The notes under the pieces were generated by a model. The model saw only the letters and a list, made by a program, of their open reading frames with translations, had not been told where the DNA came from and did not search any database. Below are positions 41,492 through 54,217 of a stretch of 64,000 nt of DNA, piece after piece (position 1 is the stretch's first letter; every line of letters begins with the position of its first letter). The position numbers and the translations under genes are program-made. This DNA comes from Protonemura montana. Lineage: Eukaryota > Arthropoda > Insecta > Plecoptera > Nemouridae. Location of the stretch: assembly GCA_947568835.1 (NCBI GenBank), contig CANOQG010000007.1:1364001-1428000 (forward strand). Reading direction: 5' to 3'.

Positions 41492-44400
41492 CCCCATGTC
41501 CTGCCCTATGTCCTGTCCCATGTCCTGCCCCATTTCCTGCCCCATCTCCTGCTCCATGTCCTGCCCCATGTCCTGCCCCATGTCCCATGTCCTGCCCCAT
41601 GTCCTGCCCCATGTCCTGTCCCATGTCCTGCCTCATGTCCTGCCCCATGTCCTGCCCCATGTCCTGCCCCATGTCCTGCCCCATGTCCTGTCCCATGTCT
41701 TGCCCCATGTCCCATGTCCTGCCCCATGTCCTGCCCCATGTCCTGCCCCATGTCCTTCCCTATGTCCTGTCCCATGACCTGCCCCATGTCCTGTCCCATG
41801 TCCTGCCTCATGTCCTGCCCCATGTACTGCCCCATGTCCTGCCCCATGTCCTGCCCCATGTCCTGCCCCATGTCCTGTCCCATGTCCTGCCCCATGTCCT
41901 GCCCCATGTCCTGCTTCAAGTCCTGCCTCATGTCCTGCCCCATGTCCTGCCCCATGTCCTGCCCCATGTCCTGCCGTATGTCCTGCACCATGTCCTGCCC
42001 CATGTCCTGCCCTATGTCCTGTCCCATGTCCTGTCCCATGTCATGTCCCATGTCCTGCTCCATGTCCTGCCCCATGTCCTGCCCCATGTCCCATGTCCTG
42101 CCCCATGTCCTGCCCCATGTCCTGCCCCATGTCCTGCTCCATGTCCTCCCCCTGTCCTGCCTCATGTCCCATGTCCTTCCCCATGTCCTGCCCCATGTCC
42201 TGCCCCATGTCCTGCCCCATGTCCTGTCCCATGTCCTGCCCCATGTTTTGCCCCATGTCCTGCCCCATGTCCTGCAATATATCCTGTCCCATGTCCTGCC
42301 CCATGTCCTGCCCCATGTCCTGTCTCATGTCCTGCCTCATGTCCTACCCCATGTCCTGCCCTATGTCCTGCCCCATGTCCTGCCCCATGTCCTGCCCCAT
42401 GTCCTGCCCCATGTCCTGCCCCATGTCCTGCCCCATGTCCTGCCCCATGTCCTGCCCCATGTCCTGCCCCATGTCCTGCCCCATGGCCCATGTCCTGCCC
42501 CATGTCCTGCCCCTTGTCCTGTCCCATTTCCTGCCCCATGTCCTGCCCCATGTCCTGCCCCATGTCCTTACCCATGTCCTGCCCCATGTCCTGCCCCATG
42601 TCCTGCCCCATGTCTTGCCCCATGTCCCGTGTCCTGCCCCATGTCCTGCCCCATGTCCTGCCCCATGTCCTGCCCTATGTCCTGTCTCATGTCCTGCCCC
42701 ATGTCCTGCCCCATGTCCTGTCCCATGTCATGTCCCTTGTCCTGCTCCATGTCCTGCCCCATGTCCTGCCCCATGGCCTGCCCTATGTCCTGCCCCATGT
42801 CCTGCCCCATGTCCTGCCCCATGTCCTGCCCCATGTCCTGCCCCATGTCCTGCCCCATGTCCCATGTCCTGTCCCATGTCTTGCCCCATGTCCCATGTCC
42901 TGCCCCATGTCCTGCCCCATGTCCTACCCCATGTCCTGCCCTATGTCCTGTCTTATGTCCTGCCCCATGTCCTGCCCCATGTCCTGCTCCATGTCCTTCC
43001 CCTGTCCTGCCCTATGTCCCATGTCCTGCCCCATGTCCTGCCTCATGTCCTGCCCCATGTCCTGCCCTATGTCCTGTCCCATGTCCTGCCCCATTTCCTG
43101 CCCCATCTCCTGCTCCATGTCCTGCCCCATGTCCTGCCCCATGTCCCATGTCCTGCCCCATGTCCTGCCCCATGTCCTGTCCCATGTCCTGCCTCATGTC
43201 CTGCCCCATGTCCTGCCCCATGTCCTGCCCCATGTCCTGCCCCATGTCCTGTCCCATGTCCTGCCCCATGTCATGCCCCATGTCCTGCCCCATGTCCTGC
43301 CCCATGTCCCATGTCCTGCCCCATGTCCTGCCCTTTGTCCTGTCCCATTTCCTGCCCCATGTCCTGGCCTATGTCCCGCCCCATGTCCTGCCCCATGTCC
43401 TGCCCCATGTTCTCCCCCATGTCCTGTCCCATGTCTTGCCCCATGTCCCATGTCCTGCCCCATGTCCTGCCCCATGTCCTGCCCCATGTCCTTCCCTATG
43501 TCCTGTCCCATGTCCTGCCCCATGTCCTGTCCCATGTCCTGCCTCATGTCCTGCCCCATGTACTGCCCCATGTCCTGCCCCATGTCCTGCCCCATGTCCT
43601 GCCCCATGTCCTGTCCCATGTCCTGCCCCATGTCCTGCCCCATGTCCTGCTTCAAGTCCTGCCTCATGTCCTGCCCCATGTCCTGCCCCATGTCCTGCCC
43701 CATGTCCTGCCCCATGTCCTGCCGTATGTCCTGCACCATGTCCTGCCCCATGTCCTGCCCTATGTCCTGTCCCATGTCCTGTCCCATGTCATGTCCCATG
43801 TCCTGCTCCATGTCCTGCCCCATGTCCTGCCCCATGTCCCATGTCCTGCCCCAGGTCCTGCCCCATGTCCTGCCCCATGTCCTGCTCCATGTCCTCCCCC
43901 TGTCCTGCCTCATGTCCCATGTCCTTCCCCATGTCCTGCCCCATGTCCTGCCCCATGTCCTGCCCCATGTCCTGTCCCATGTCCTGCCCCATGTTTTGCC
44001 CCATGTCCTGCCCCATGTCCTGCAATATGTCCTGTCCCATGTCTTGCCCCATGTCCTGCCCCATGTCCTGTCTCATGTCCTGCCTCATGTCCTACCCCAT
44101 GTCCTGCCCTATGTCCTGCCCCATGTCCTGCCCCATGTCCTGCCCCATGTCCTGCCCCATGTCCTGCCCCATGTCCTGCCCCATGTCCTGCCCCATGGCC
44201 CATGTCCTGCCCCATGTCCTGCCCCTTGTCCTGTCCCATTTCCTGCCCCATGTCCTGCCCCATGTCCTGCCCCATGTCCTGCCCCATGTCCTGCCCCATG
44301 TCCTGCCCCATGTCCTGCCCCATGTCTTGCCCCATTTCCCGTGTCCTGCCCCATGTCCTGCCCCATGTCCTGCCCCATGTCCTGCCCTATGTCCTGTCTT

Positions 44401-45733
44401 ATGTCCTGTCCCATGTCCTGCCCCATGTCCTGTCCCATGTCATGTCCCATGTCCTGCTCCATGTCCTGCCCCATGTCCTGCCCCATGGCCTGCCCTATGT
44501 CCTGCCTCATGTCCTGCCCCATGTCCTGCCCCATGTCCTGCCCCATGTCCTGCCCCATGTCCTGCCCCATGTCCCATGTCCTGCCCCATGTCCTGCCCCA
44601 TGTCCTGCCCTTTGTCCTGCCCCATGTCCTGCCCTATGTCCTGTCCCATGTCCTGCCCCATTTCCTGCCCCATCTCCTGCTCCATGTCCTGCCCCATGTC
44701 CTGCCCCATGTCCCATGTCCTGCCCCATGTCCTGCCCCATGTCCTGTCCCATGTCCTGCCTCATGTCCTGCCCCATGTCCTGCCCCATGTCCTGCCCCAT
44801 GTCCTGCCCCATGTCCTGTCCCATGTCCTGCCCCATGTCATGCCCCATGTCCTGCCCCATGTCCTGCCCCATGTCCCATGTCCTGCCCCATGTCCTGCCC
44901 TTTGTCCTGTCCCATTTCCTGCCCCATGTCCTGGCCTATGTCCCGCCCCATGTCCTGCCCCATGTCCTGCCCCATGTCCTGCCCCATGTCCTGCCCCATG
45001 TCCTGCCCCATGTCCTGCCCTATGTCCTGCCCCATGTCCTGCCCCATGTCCTGCCCCATGTCCTGCCCTATGTCCTGCCCCATGTCCTGCCCCATGTCCT
45101 GCCCTATGTCCTGTCCCATGTCCTGTCCCATGTCATATCCCATGTCCTGCTCCATGTCCTGCCCCATGTCCTGCCCCATGTCCTGCCCTATGTCCTGCCC
45201 CATGTCCTGCCCCATGTCCTGCCCCATGTCCTGCTCCATGTCCTGCCCCATGTCCCATGTCCTGCCCCATGTCCTGCCCCATGTCCTGTCCCATGTCCTG
45301 CCTCATGTCCTGCCCCATGTACTGCCCCATGTCCTGCCCCATGTCCTGCCCCATGTCCTGCCCCATGTCCTGTCCCATGTCCTGCCCCATGTCCTGCCCC
45401 ATGTCCTGCTTCAAGTCCTGCCTCATGTCCTGCCCCATGTCCTGCCCCATGTCCTGCCGCATGTCCTGCCCCATGTCCTGCCGTATGTCCTGCACCATGT
45501 CCTGCCCCATGTCCTGCCCTATGTCCTGTCCCATGTCCTGTCCCATGTCATGTCCCATGTCCTGCTCCATGTCCTGCCCCATGTCCTGCCCCATGTCCCA
45601 TGTCCTGCCCCATGTCCTGCCCCATGTCCTGCCCCATGTCCTGCTCCATGTCCTCCCCCTGTCCTGCCTCATGTCCCATGTCCTTCCCCATGTCCTGCCC
45701 CATGTCCTGCCCCATGTCCTGCCCCATGTCCTG
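41492..45733 (+). repeat. 4,242-bp block, first of three tandem copies
   Basis: This block corresponds to 14097-18338 of duplicon copy 1. It is followed directly by two more copies at exact 4,242-bp offsets. Open frames and landmark units recur at the same offset, for example the TGCAATATA marker at 42273, 46515 and 50757 and the TGCAATATG marker at 44021, 48263 and 52505. I found no substitution between the three tandem copies in the frames I compared. Confidence 0.93.
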
Positions 45734-48700
45734 CCCCATGTCCTGCCCTATGTCCTGTCCCATGTCCTGCCCCATTTCCTGCCCCATCTCCTGCTCCATG
45801 TCCTGCCCCATGTCCTGCCCCATGTCCCATGTCCTGCCCCATGTCCTGCCCCATGTCCTGTCCCATGTCCTGCCTCATGTCCTGCCCCATGTCCTGCCCC
45901 ATGTCCTGCCCCATGTCCTGCCCCATGTCCTGTCCCATGTCTTGCCCCATGTCCCATGTCCTGCCCCATGTCCTGCCCCATGTCCTGCCCCATGTCCTTC
46001 CCTATGTCCTGTCCCATGACCTGCCCCATGTCCTGTCCCATGTCCTGCCTCATGTCCTGCCCCATGTACTGCCCCATGTCCTGCCCCATGTCCTGCCCCA
46101 TGTCCTGCCCCATGTCCTGTCCCATGTCCTGCCCCATGTCCTGCCCCATGTCCTGCTTCAAGTCCTGCCTCATGTCCTGCCCCATGTCCTGCCCCATGTC
46201 CTGCCCCATGTCCTGCCGTATGTCCTGCACCATGTCCTGCCCCATGTCCTGCCCTATGTCCTGTCCCATGTCCTGTCCCATGTCATGTCCCATGTCCTGC
46301 TCCATGTCCTGCCCCATGTCCTGCCCCATGTCCCATGTCCTGCCCCATGTCCTGCCCCATGTCCTGCCCCATGTCCTGCTCCATGTCCTCCCCCTGTCCT
46401 GCCTCATGTCCCATGTCCTTCCCCATGTCCTGCCCCATGTCCTGCCCCATGTCCTGCCCCATGTCCTGTCCCATGTCCTGCCCCATGTTTTGCCCCATGT
46501 CCTGCCCCATGTCCTGCAATATATCCTGTCCCATGTCCTGCCCCATGTCCTGCCCCATGTCCTGTCTCATGTCCTGCCTCATGTCCTACCCCATGTCCTG
46601 CCCTATGTCCTGCCCCATGTCCTGCCCCATGTCCTGCCCCATGTCCTGCCCCATGTCCTGCCCCATGTCCTGCCCCATGTCCTGCCCCATGTCCTGCCCC
46701 ATGTCCTGCCCCATGTCCTGCCCCATGGCCCATGTCCTGCCCCATGTCCTGCCCCTTGTCCTGTCCCATTTCCTGCCCCATGTCCTGCCCCATGTCCTGC
46801 CCCATGTCCTTACCCATGTCCTGCCCCATGTCCTGCCCCATGTCCTGCCCCATGTCTTGCCCCATGTCCCGTGTCCTGCCCCATGTCCTGCCCCATGTCC
46901 TGCCCCATGTCCTGCCCTATGTCCTGTCTCATGTCCTGCCCCATGTCCTGCCCCATGTCCTGTCCCATGTCATGTCCCTTGTCCTGCTCCATGTCCTGCC
47001 CCATGTCCTGCCCCATGGCCTGCCCTATGTCCTGCCCCATGTCCTGCCCCATGTCCTGCCCCATGTCCTGCCCCATGTCCTGCCCCATGTCCTGCCCCAT
47101 GTCCCATGTCCTGTCCCATGTCTTGCCCCATGTCCCATGTCCTGCCCCATGTCCTGCCCCATGTCCTACCCCATGTCCTGCCCTATGTCCTGTCTTATGT
47201 CCTGCCCCATGTCCTGCCCCATGTCCTGCTCCATGTCCTTCCCCTGTCCTGCCCTATGTCCCATGTCCTGCCCCATGTCCTGCCTCATGTCCTGCCCCAT
47301 GTCCTGCCCTATGTCCTGTCCCATGTCCTGCCCCATTTCCTGCCCCATCTCCTGCTCCATGTCCTGCCCCATGTCCTGCCCCATGTCCCATGTCCTGCCC
47401 CATGTCCTGCCCCATGTCCTGTCCCATGTCCTGCCTCATGTCCTGCCCCATGTCCTGCCCCATGTCCTGCCCCATGTCCTGCCCCATGTCCTGTCCCATG
47501 TCCTGCCCCATGTCATGCCCCATGTCCTGCCCCATGTCCTGCCCCATGTCCCATGTCCTGCCCCATGTCCTGCCCTTTGTCCTGTCCCATTTCCTGCCCC
47601 ATGTCCTGGCCTATGTCCCGCCCCATGTCCTGCCCCATGTCCTGCCCCATGTTCTCCCCCATGTCCTGTCCCATGTCTTGCCCCATGTCCCATGTCCTGC
47701 CCCATGTCCTGCCCCATGTCCTGCCCCATGTCCTTCCCTATGTCCTGTCCCATGTCCTGCCCCATGTCCTGTCCCATGTCCTGCCTCATGTCCTGCCCCA
47801 TGTACTGCCCCATGTCCTGCCCCATGTCCTGCCCCATGTCCTGCCCCATGTCCTGTCCCATGTCCTGCCCCATGTCCTGCCCCATGTCCTGCTTCAAGTC
47901 CTGCCTCATGTCCTGCCCCATGTCCTGCCCCATGTCCTGCCCCATGTCCTGCCCCATGTCCTGCCGTATGTCCTGCACCATGTCCTGCCCCATGTCCTGC
48001 CCTATGTCCTGTCCCATGTCCTGTCCCATGTCATGTCCCATGTCCTGCTCCATGTCCTGCCCCATGTCCTGCCCCATGTCCCATGTCCTGCCCCAGGTCC
48101 TGCCCCATGTCCTGCCCCATGTCCTGCTCCATGTCCTCCCCCTGTCCTGCCTCATGTCCCATGTCCTTCCCCATGTCCTGCCCCATGTCCTGCCCCATGT
48201 CCTGCCCCATGTCCTGTCCCATGTCCTGCCCCATGTTTTGCCCCATGTCCTGCCCCATGTCCTGCAATATGTCCTGTCCCATGTCTTGCCCCATGTCCTG
48301 CCCCATGTCCTGTCTCATGTCCTGCCTCATGTCCTACCCCATGTCCTGCCCTATGTCCTGCCCCATGTCCTGCCCCATGTCCTGCCCCATGTCCTGCCCC
48401 ATGTCCTGCCCCATGTCCTGCCCCATGTCCTGCCCCATGGCCCATGTCCTGCCCCATGTCCTGCCCCTTGTCCTGTCCCATTTCCTGCCCCATGTCCTGC
48501 CCCATGTCCTGCCCCATGTCCTGCCCCATGTCCTGCCCCATGTCCTGCCCCATGTCCTGCCCCATGTCTTGCCCCATTTCCCGTGTCCTGCCCCATGTCC
48601 TGCCCCATGTCCTGCCCCATGTCCTGCCCTATGTCCTGTCTTATGTCCTGTCCCATGTCCTGCCCCATGTCCTGTCCCATGTCATGTCCCATGTCCTGCT

Positions 48701-49975
48701 CCATGTCCTGCCCCATGTCCTGCCCCATGGCCTGCCCTATGTCCTGCCTCATGTCCTGCCCCATGTCCTGCCCCATGTCCTGCCCCATGTCCTGCCCCAT
48801 GTCCTGCCCCATGTCCCATGTCCTGCCCCATGTCCTGCCCCATGTCCTGCCCTTTGTCCTGCCCCATGTCCTGCCCTATGTCCTGTCCCATGTCCTGCCC
48901 CATTTCCTGCCCCATCTCCTGCTCCATGTCCTGCCCCATGTCCTGCCCCATGTCCCATGTCCTGCCCCATGTCCTGCCCCATGTCCTGTCCCATGTCCTG
49001 CCTCATGTCCTGCCCCATGTCCTGCCCCATGTCCTGCCCCATGTCCTGCCCCATGTCCTGTCCCATGTCCTGCCCCATGTCATGCCCCATGTCCTGCCCC
49101 ATGTCCTGCCCCATGTCCCATGTCCTGCCCCATGTCCTGCCCTTTGTCCTGTCCCATTTCCTGCCCCATGTCCTGGCCTATGTCCCGCCCCATGTCCTGC
49201 CCCATGTCCTGCCCCATGTCCTGCCCCATGTCCTGCCCCATGTCCTGCCCCATGTCCTGCCCTATGTCCTGCCCCATGTCCTGCCCCATGTCCTGCCCCA
49301 TGTCCTGCCCTATGTCCTGCCCCATGTCCTGCCCCATGTCCTGCCCTATGTCCTGTCCCATGTCCTGTCCCATGTCATATCCCATGTCCTGCTCCATGTC
49401 CTGCCCCATGTCCTGCCCCATGTCCTGCCCTATGTCCTGCCCCATGTCCTGCCCCATGTCCTGCCCCATGTCCTGCTCCATGTCCTGCCCCATGTCCCAT
49501 GTCCTGCCCCATGTCCTGCCCCATGTCCTGTCCCATGTCCTGCCTCATGTCCTGCCCCATGTACTGCCCCATGTCCTGCCCCATGTCCTGCCCCATGTCC
49601 TGCCCCATGTCCTGTCCCATGTCCTGCCCCATGTCCTGCCCCATGTCCTGCTTCAAGTCCTGCCTCATGTCCTGCCCCATGTCCTGCCCCATGTCCTGCC
49701 GCATGTCCTGCCCCATGTCCTGCCGTATGTCCTGCACCATGTCCTGCCCCATGTCCTGCCCTATGTCCTGTCCCATGTCCTGTCCCATGTCATGTCCCAT
49801 GTCCTGCTCCATGTCCTGCCCCATGTCCTGCCCCATGTCCCATGTCCTGCCCCATGTCCTGCCCCATGTCCTGCCCCATGTCCTGCTCCATGTCCTCCCC
49901 CTGTCCTGCCTCATGTCCCATGTCCTTCCCCATGTCCTGCCCCATGTCCTGCCCCATGTCCTGCCCCATGTCCTG
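45734..49975 (+). repeat. 4,242-bp block, second tandem copy
   Basis: It begins at a jump from the equivalent of 18338 back to the equivalent of 14097. The junction is seamless: it falls between complete 12-bp units, as expected of unequal exchange in register. All landmarks match the first copy at +4,242 bp. Confidence 0.93.
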
Positions 49976-52900
49976 CCCCATGTCCTGCCCTATGTCCTGT
50001 CCCATGTCCTGCCCCATTTCCTGCCCCATCTCCTGCTCCATGTCCTGCCCCATGTCCTGCCCCATGTCCCATGTCCTGCCCCATGTCCTGCCCCATGTCC
50101 TGTCCCATGTCCTGCCTCATGTCCTGCCCCATGTCCTGCCCCATGTCCTGCCCCATGTCCTGCCCCATGTCCTGTCCCATGTCTTGCCCCATGTCCCATG
50201 TCCTGCCCCATGTCCTGCCCCATGTCCTGCCCCATGTCCTTCCCTATGTCCTGTCCCATGACCTGCCCCATGTCCTGTCCCATGTCCTGCCTCATGTCCT
50301 GCCCCATGTACTGCCCCATGTCCTGCCCCATGTCCTGCCCCATGTCCTGCCCCATGTCCTGTCCCATGTCCTGCCCCATGTCCTGCCCCATGTCCTGCTT
50401 CAAGTCCTGCCTCATGTCCTGCCCCATGTCCTGCCCCATGTCCTGCCCCATGTCCTGCCGTATGTCCTGCACCATGTCCTGCCCCATGTCCTGCCCTATG
50501 TCCTGTCCCATGTCCTGTCCCATGTCATGTCCCATGTCCTGCTCCATGTCCTGCCCCATGTCCTGCCCCATGTCCCATGTCCTGCCCCATGTCCTGCCCC
50601 ATGTCCTGCCCCATGTCCTGCTCCATGTCCTCCCCCTGTCCTGCCTCATGTCCCATGTCCTTCCCCATGTCCTGCCCCATGTCCTGCCCCATGTCCTGCC
50701 CCATGTCCTGTCCCATGTCCTGCCCCATGTTTTGCCCCATGTCCTGCCCCATGTCCTGCAATATATCCTGTCCCATGTCCTGCCCCATGTCCTGCCCCAT
50801 GTCCTGTCTCATGTCCTGCCTCATGTCCTACCCCATGTCCTGCCCTATGTCCTGCCCCATGTCCTGCCCCATGTCCTGCCCCATGTCCTGCCCCATGTCC
50901 TGCCCCATGTCCTGCCCCATGTCCTGCCCCATGTCCTGCCCCATGTCCTGCCCCATGTCCTGCCCCATGGCCCATGTCCTGCCCCATGTCCTGCCCCTTG
51001 TCCTGTCCCATTTCCTGCCCCATGTCCTGCCCCATGTCCTGCCCCATGTCCTTACCCATGTCCTGCCCCATGTCCTGCCCCATGTCCTGCCCCATGTCTT
51101 GCCCCATGTCCCGTGTCCTGCCCCATGTCCTGCCCCATGTCCTGCCCCATGTCCTGCCCTATGTCCTGTCTCATGTCCTGCCCCATGTCCTGCCCCATGT
51201 CCTGTCCCATGTCATGTCCCTTGTCCTGCTCCATGTCCTGCCCCATGTCCTGCCCCATGGCCTGCCCTATGTCCTGCCCCATGTCCTGCCCCATGTCCTG
51301 CCCCATGTCCTGCCCCATGTCCTGCCCCATGTCCTGCCCCATGTCCCATGTCCTGTCCCATGTCTTGCCCCATGTCCCATGTCCTGCCCCATGTCCTGCC
51401 CCATGTCCTACCCCATGTCCTGCCCTATGTCCTGTCTTATGTCCTGCCCCATGTCCTGCCCCATGTCCTGCTCCATGTCCTTCCCCTGTCCTGCCCTATG
51501 TCCCATGTCCTGCCCCATGTCCTGCCTCATGTCCTGCCCCATGTCCTGCCCTATGTCCTGTCCCATGTCCTGCCCCATTTCCTGCCCCATCTCCTGCTCC
51601 ATGTCCTGCCCCATGTCCTGCCCCATGTCCCATGTCCTGCCCCATGTCCTGCCCCATGTCCTGTCCCATGTCCTGCCTCATGTCCTGCCCCATGTCCTGC
51701 CCCATGTCCTGCCCCATGTCCTGCCCCATGTCCTGTCCCATGTCCTGCCCCATGTCATGCCCCATGTCCTGCCCCATGTCCTGCCCCATGTCCCATGTCC
51801 TGCCCCATGTCCTGCCCTTTGTCCTGTCCCATTTCCTGCCCCATGTCCTGGCCTATGTCCCGCCCCATGTCCTGCCCCATGTCCTGCCCCATGTTCTCCC
51901 CCATGTCCTGTCCCATGTCTTGCCCCATGTCCCATGTCCTGCCCCATGTCCTGCCCCATGTCCTGCCCCATGTCCTTCCCTATGTCCTGTCCCATGTCCT
52001 GCCCCATGTCCTGTCCCATGTCCTGCCTCATGTCCTGCCCCATGTACTGCCCCATGTCCTGCCCCATGTCCTGCCCCATGTCCTGCCCCATGTCCTGTCC
52101 CATGTCCTGCCCCATGTCCTGCCCCATGTCCTGCTTCAAGTCCTGCCTCATGTCCTGCCCCATGTCCTGCCCCATGTCCTGCCCCATGTCCTGCCCCATG
52201 TCCTGCCGTATGTCCTGCACCATGTCCTGCCCCATGTCCTGCCCTATGTCCTGTCCCATGTCCTGTCCCATGTCATGTCCCATGTCCTGCTCCATGTCCT
52301 GCCCCATGTCCTGCCCCATGTCCCATGTCCTGCCCCAGGTCCTGCCCCATGTCCTGCCCCATGTCCTGCTCCATGTCCTCCCCCTGTCCTGCCTCATGTC
52401 CCATGTCCTTCCCCATGTCCTGCCCCATGTCCTGCCCCATGTCCTGCCCCATGTCCTGTCCCATGTCCTGCCCCATGTTTTGCCCCATGTCCTGCCCCAT
52501 GTCCTGCAATATGTCCTGTCCCATGTCTTGCCCCATGTCCTGCCCCATGTCCTGTCTCATGTCCTGCCTCATGTCCTACCCCATGTCCTGCCCTATGTCC
52601 TGCCCCATGTCCTGCCCCATGTCCTGCCCCATGTCCTGCCCCATGTCCTGCCCCATGTCCTGCCCCATGTCCTGCCCCATGGCCCATGTCCTGCCCCATG
52701 TCCTGCCCCTTGTCCTGTCCCATTTCCTGCCCCATGTCCTGCCCCATGTCCTGCCCCATGTCCTGCCCCATGTCCTGCCCCATGTCCTGCCCCATGTCCT
52801 GCCCCATGTCTTGCCCCATTTCCCGTGTCCTGCCCCATGTCCTGCCCCATGTCCTGCCCCATGTCCTGCCCTATGTCCTGTCTTATGTCCTGTCCCATGT

Positions 52901-54217
52901 CCTGCCCCATGTCCTGTCCCATGTCATGTCCCATGTCCTGCTCCATGTCCTGCCCCATGTCCTGCCCCATGGCCTGCCCTATGTCCTGCCTCATGTCCTG
53001 CCCCATGTCCTGCCCCATGTCCTGCCCCATGTCCTGCCCCATGTCCTGCCCCATGTCCCATGTCCTGCCCCATGTCCTGCCCCATGTCCTGCCCTTTGTC
53101 CTGCCCCATGTCCTGCCCTATGTCCTGTCCCATGTCCTGCCCCATTTCCTGCCCCATCTCCTGCTCCATGTCCTGCCCCATGTCCTGCCCCATGTCCCAT
53201 GTCCTGCCCCATGTCCTGCCCCATGTCCTGTCCCATGTCCTGCCTCATGTCCTGCCCCATGTCCTGCCCCATGTCCTGCCCCATGTCCTGCCCCATGTCC
53301 TGTCCCATGTCCTGCCCCATGTCATGCCCCATGTCCTGCCCCATGTCCTGCCCCATGTCCCATGTCCTGCCCCATGTCCTGCCCTTTGTCCTGTCCCATT
53401 TCCTGCCCCATGTCCTGGCCTATGTCCCGCCCCATGTCCTGCCCCATGTCCTGCCCCATGTCCTGCCCCATGTCCTGCCCCATGTCCTGCCCCATGTCCT
53501 GCCCTATGTCCTGCCCCATGTCCTGCCCCATGTCCTGCCCCATGTCCTGCCCTATGTCCTGCCCCATGTCCTGCCCCATGTCCTGCCCTATGTCCTGTCC
53601 CATGTCCTGTCCCATGTCATATCCCATGTCCTGCTCCATGTCCTGCCCCATGTCCTGCCCCATGTCCTGCCCTATGTCCTGCCCCATGTCCTGCCCCATG
53701 TCCTGCCCCATGTCCTGCTCCATGTCCTGCCCCATGTCCCATGTCCTGCCCCATGTCCTGCCCCATGTCCTGTCCCATGTCCTGCCTCATGTCCTGCCCC
53801 ATGTACTGCCCCATGTCCTGCCCCATGTCCTGCCCCATGTCCTGCCCCATGTCCTGTCCCATGTCCTGCCCCATGTCCTGCCCCATGTCCTGCTTCAAGT
53901 CCTGCCTCATGTCCTGCCCCATGTCCTGCCCCATGTCCTGCCGCATGTCCTGCCCCATGTCCTGCCGTATGTCCTGCACCATGTCCTGCCCCATGTCCTG
54001 CCCTATGTCCTGTCCCATGTCCTGTCCCATGTCATGTCCCATGTCCTGCTCCATGTCCTGCCCCATGTCCTGCCCCATGTCCCATGTCCTGCCCCATGTC
54101 CTGCCCCATGTCCTGCCCCATGTCCTGCTCCATGTCCTCCCCCTGTCCTGCCTCATGTCCCATGTCCTTCCCCATGTCCTGCCCCATGTCCTGCCCCATG
54201 TCCTGCCCCATGTCCTG
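49976..54217 (+). repeat. 4,242-bp block, third tandem copy
   Basis: This is identical to the two preceding copies as far as I can see. Unlike them it reads through at its right end into sequence matching 18339 onward, so it restores the order of the large duplicon after 8,484 extra bases (2 x 4,242). Confidence 0.92.

Larger units (their letters stand above)
27396..45733 (+). repeat. Large duplicon, copy 2
   Basis: This is collinear with 1-18338 at a constant offset of 27,395 bp. The four differences seen are T to G at 29024 (versus 1629), T to A at 29952 (versus 2557), C to A at 30257 (versus 2862) and G to A at 40853 (versus 13458). That is about 99.98% identity, remarkable for 18 kb of satellite. 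27396 is not a true breakpoint, because it is simply the base matching position 1. At 45733/45734 the copy stops following 18339 and jumps back 4,242 bp. Confidence 0.95.
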
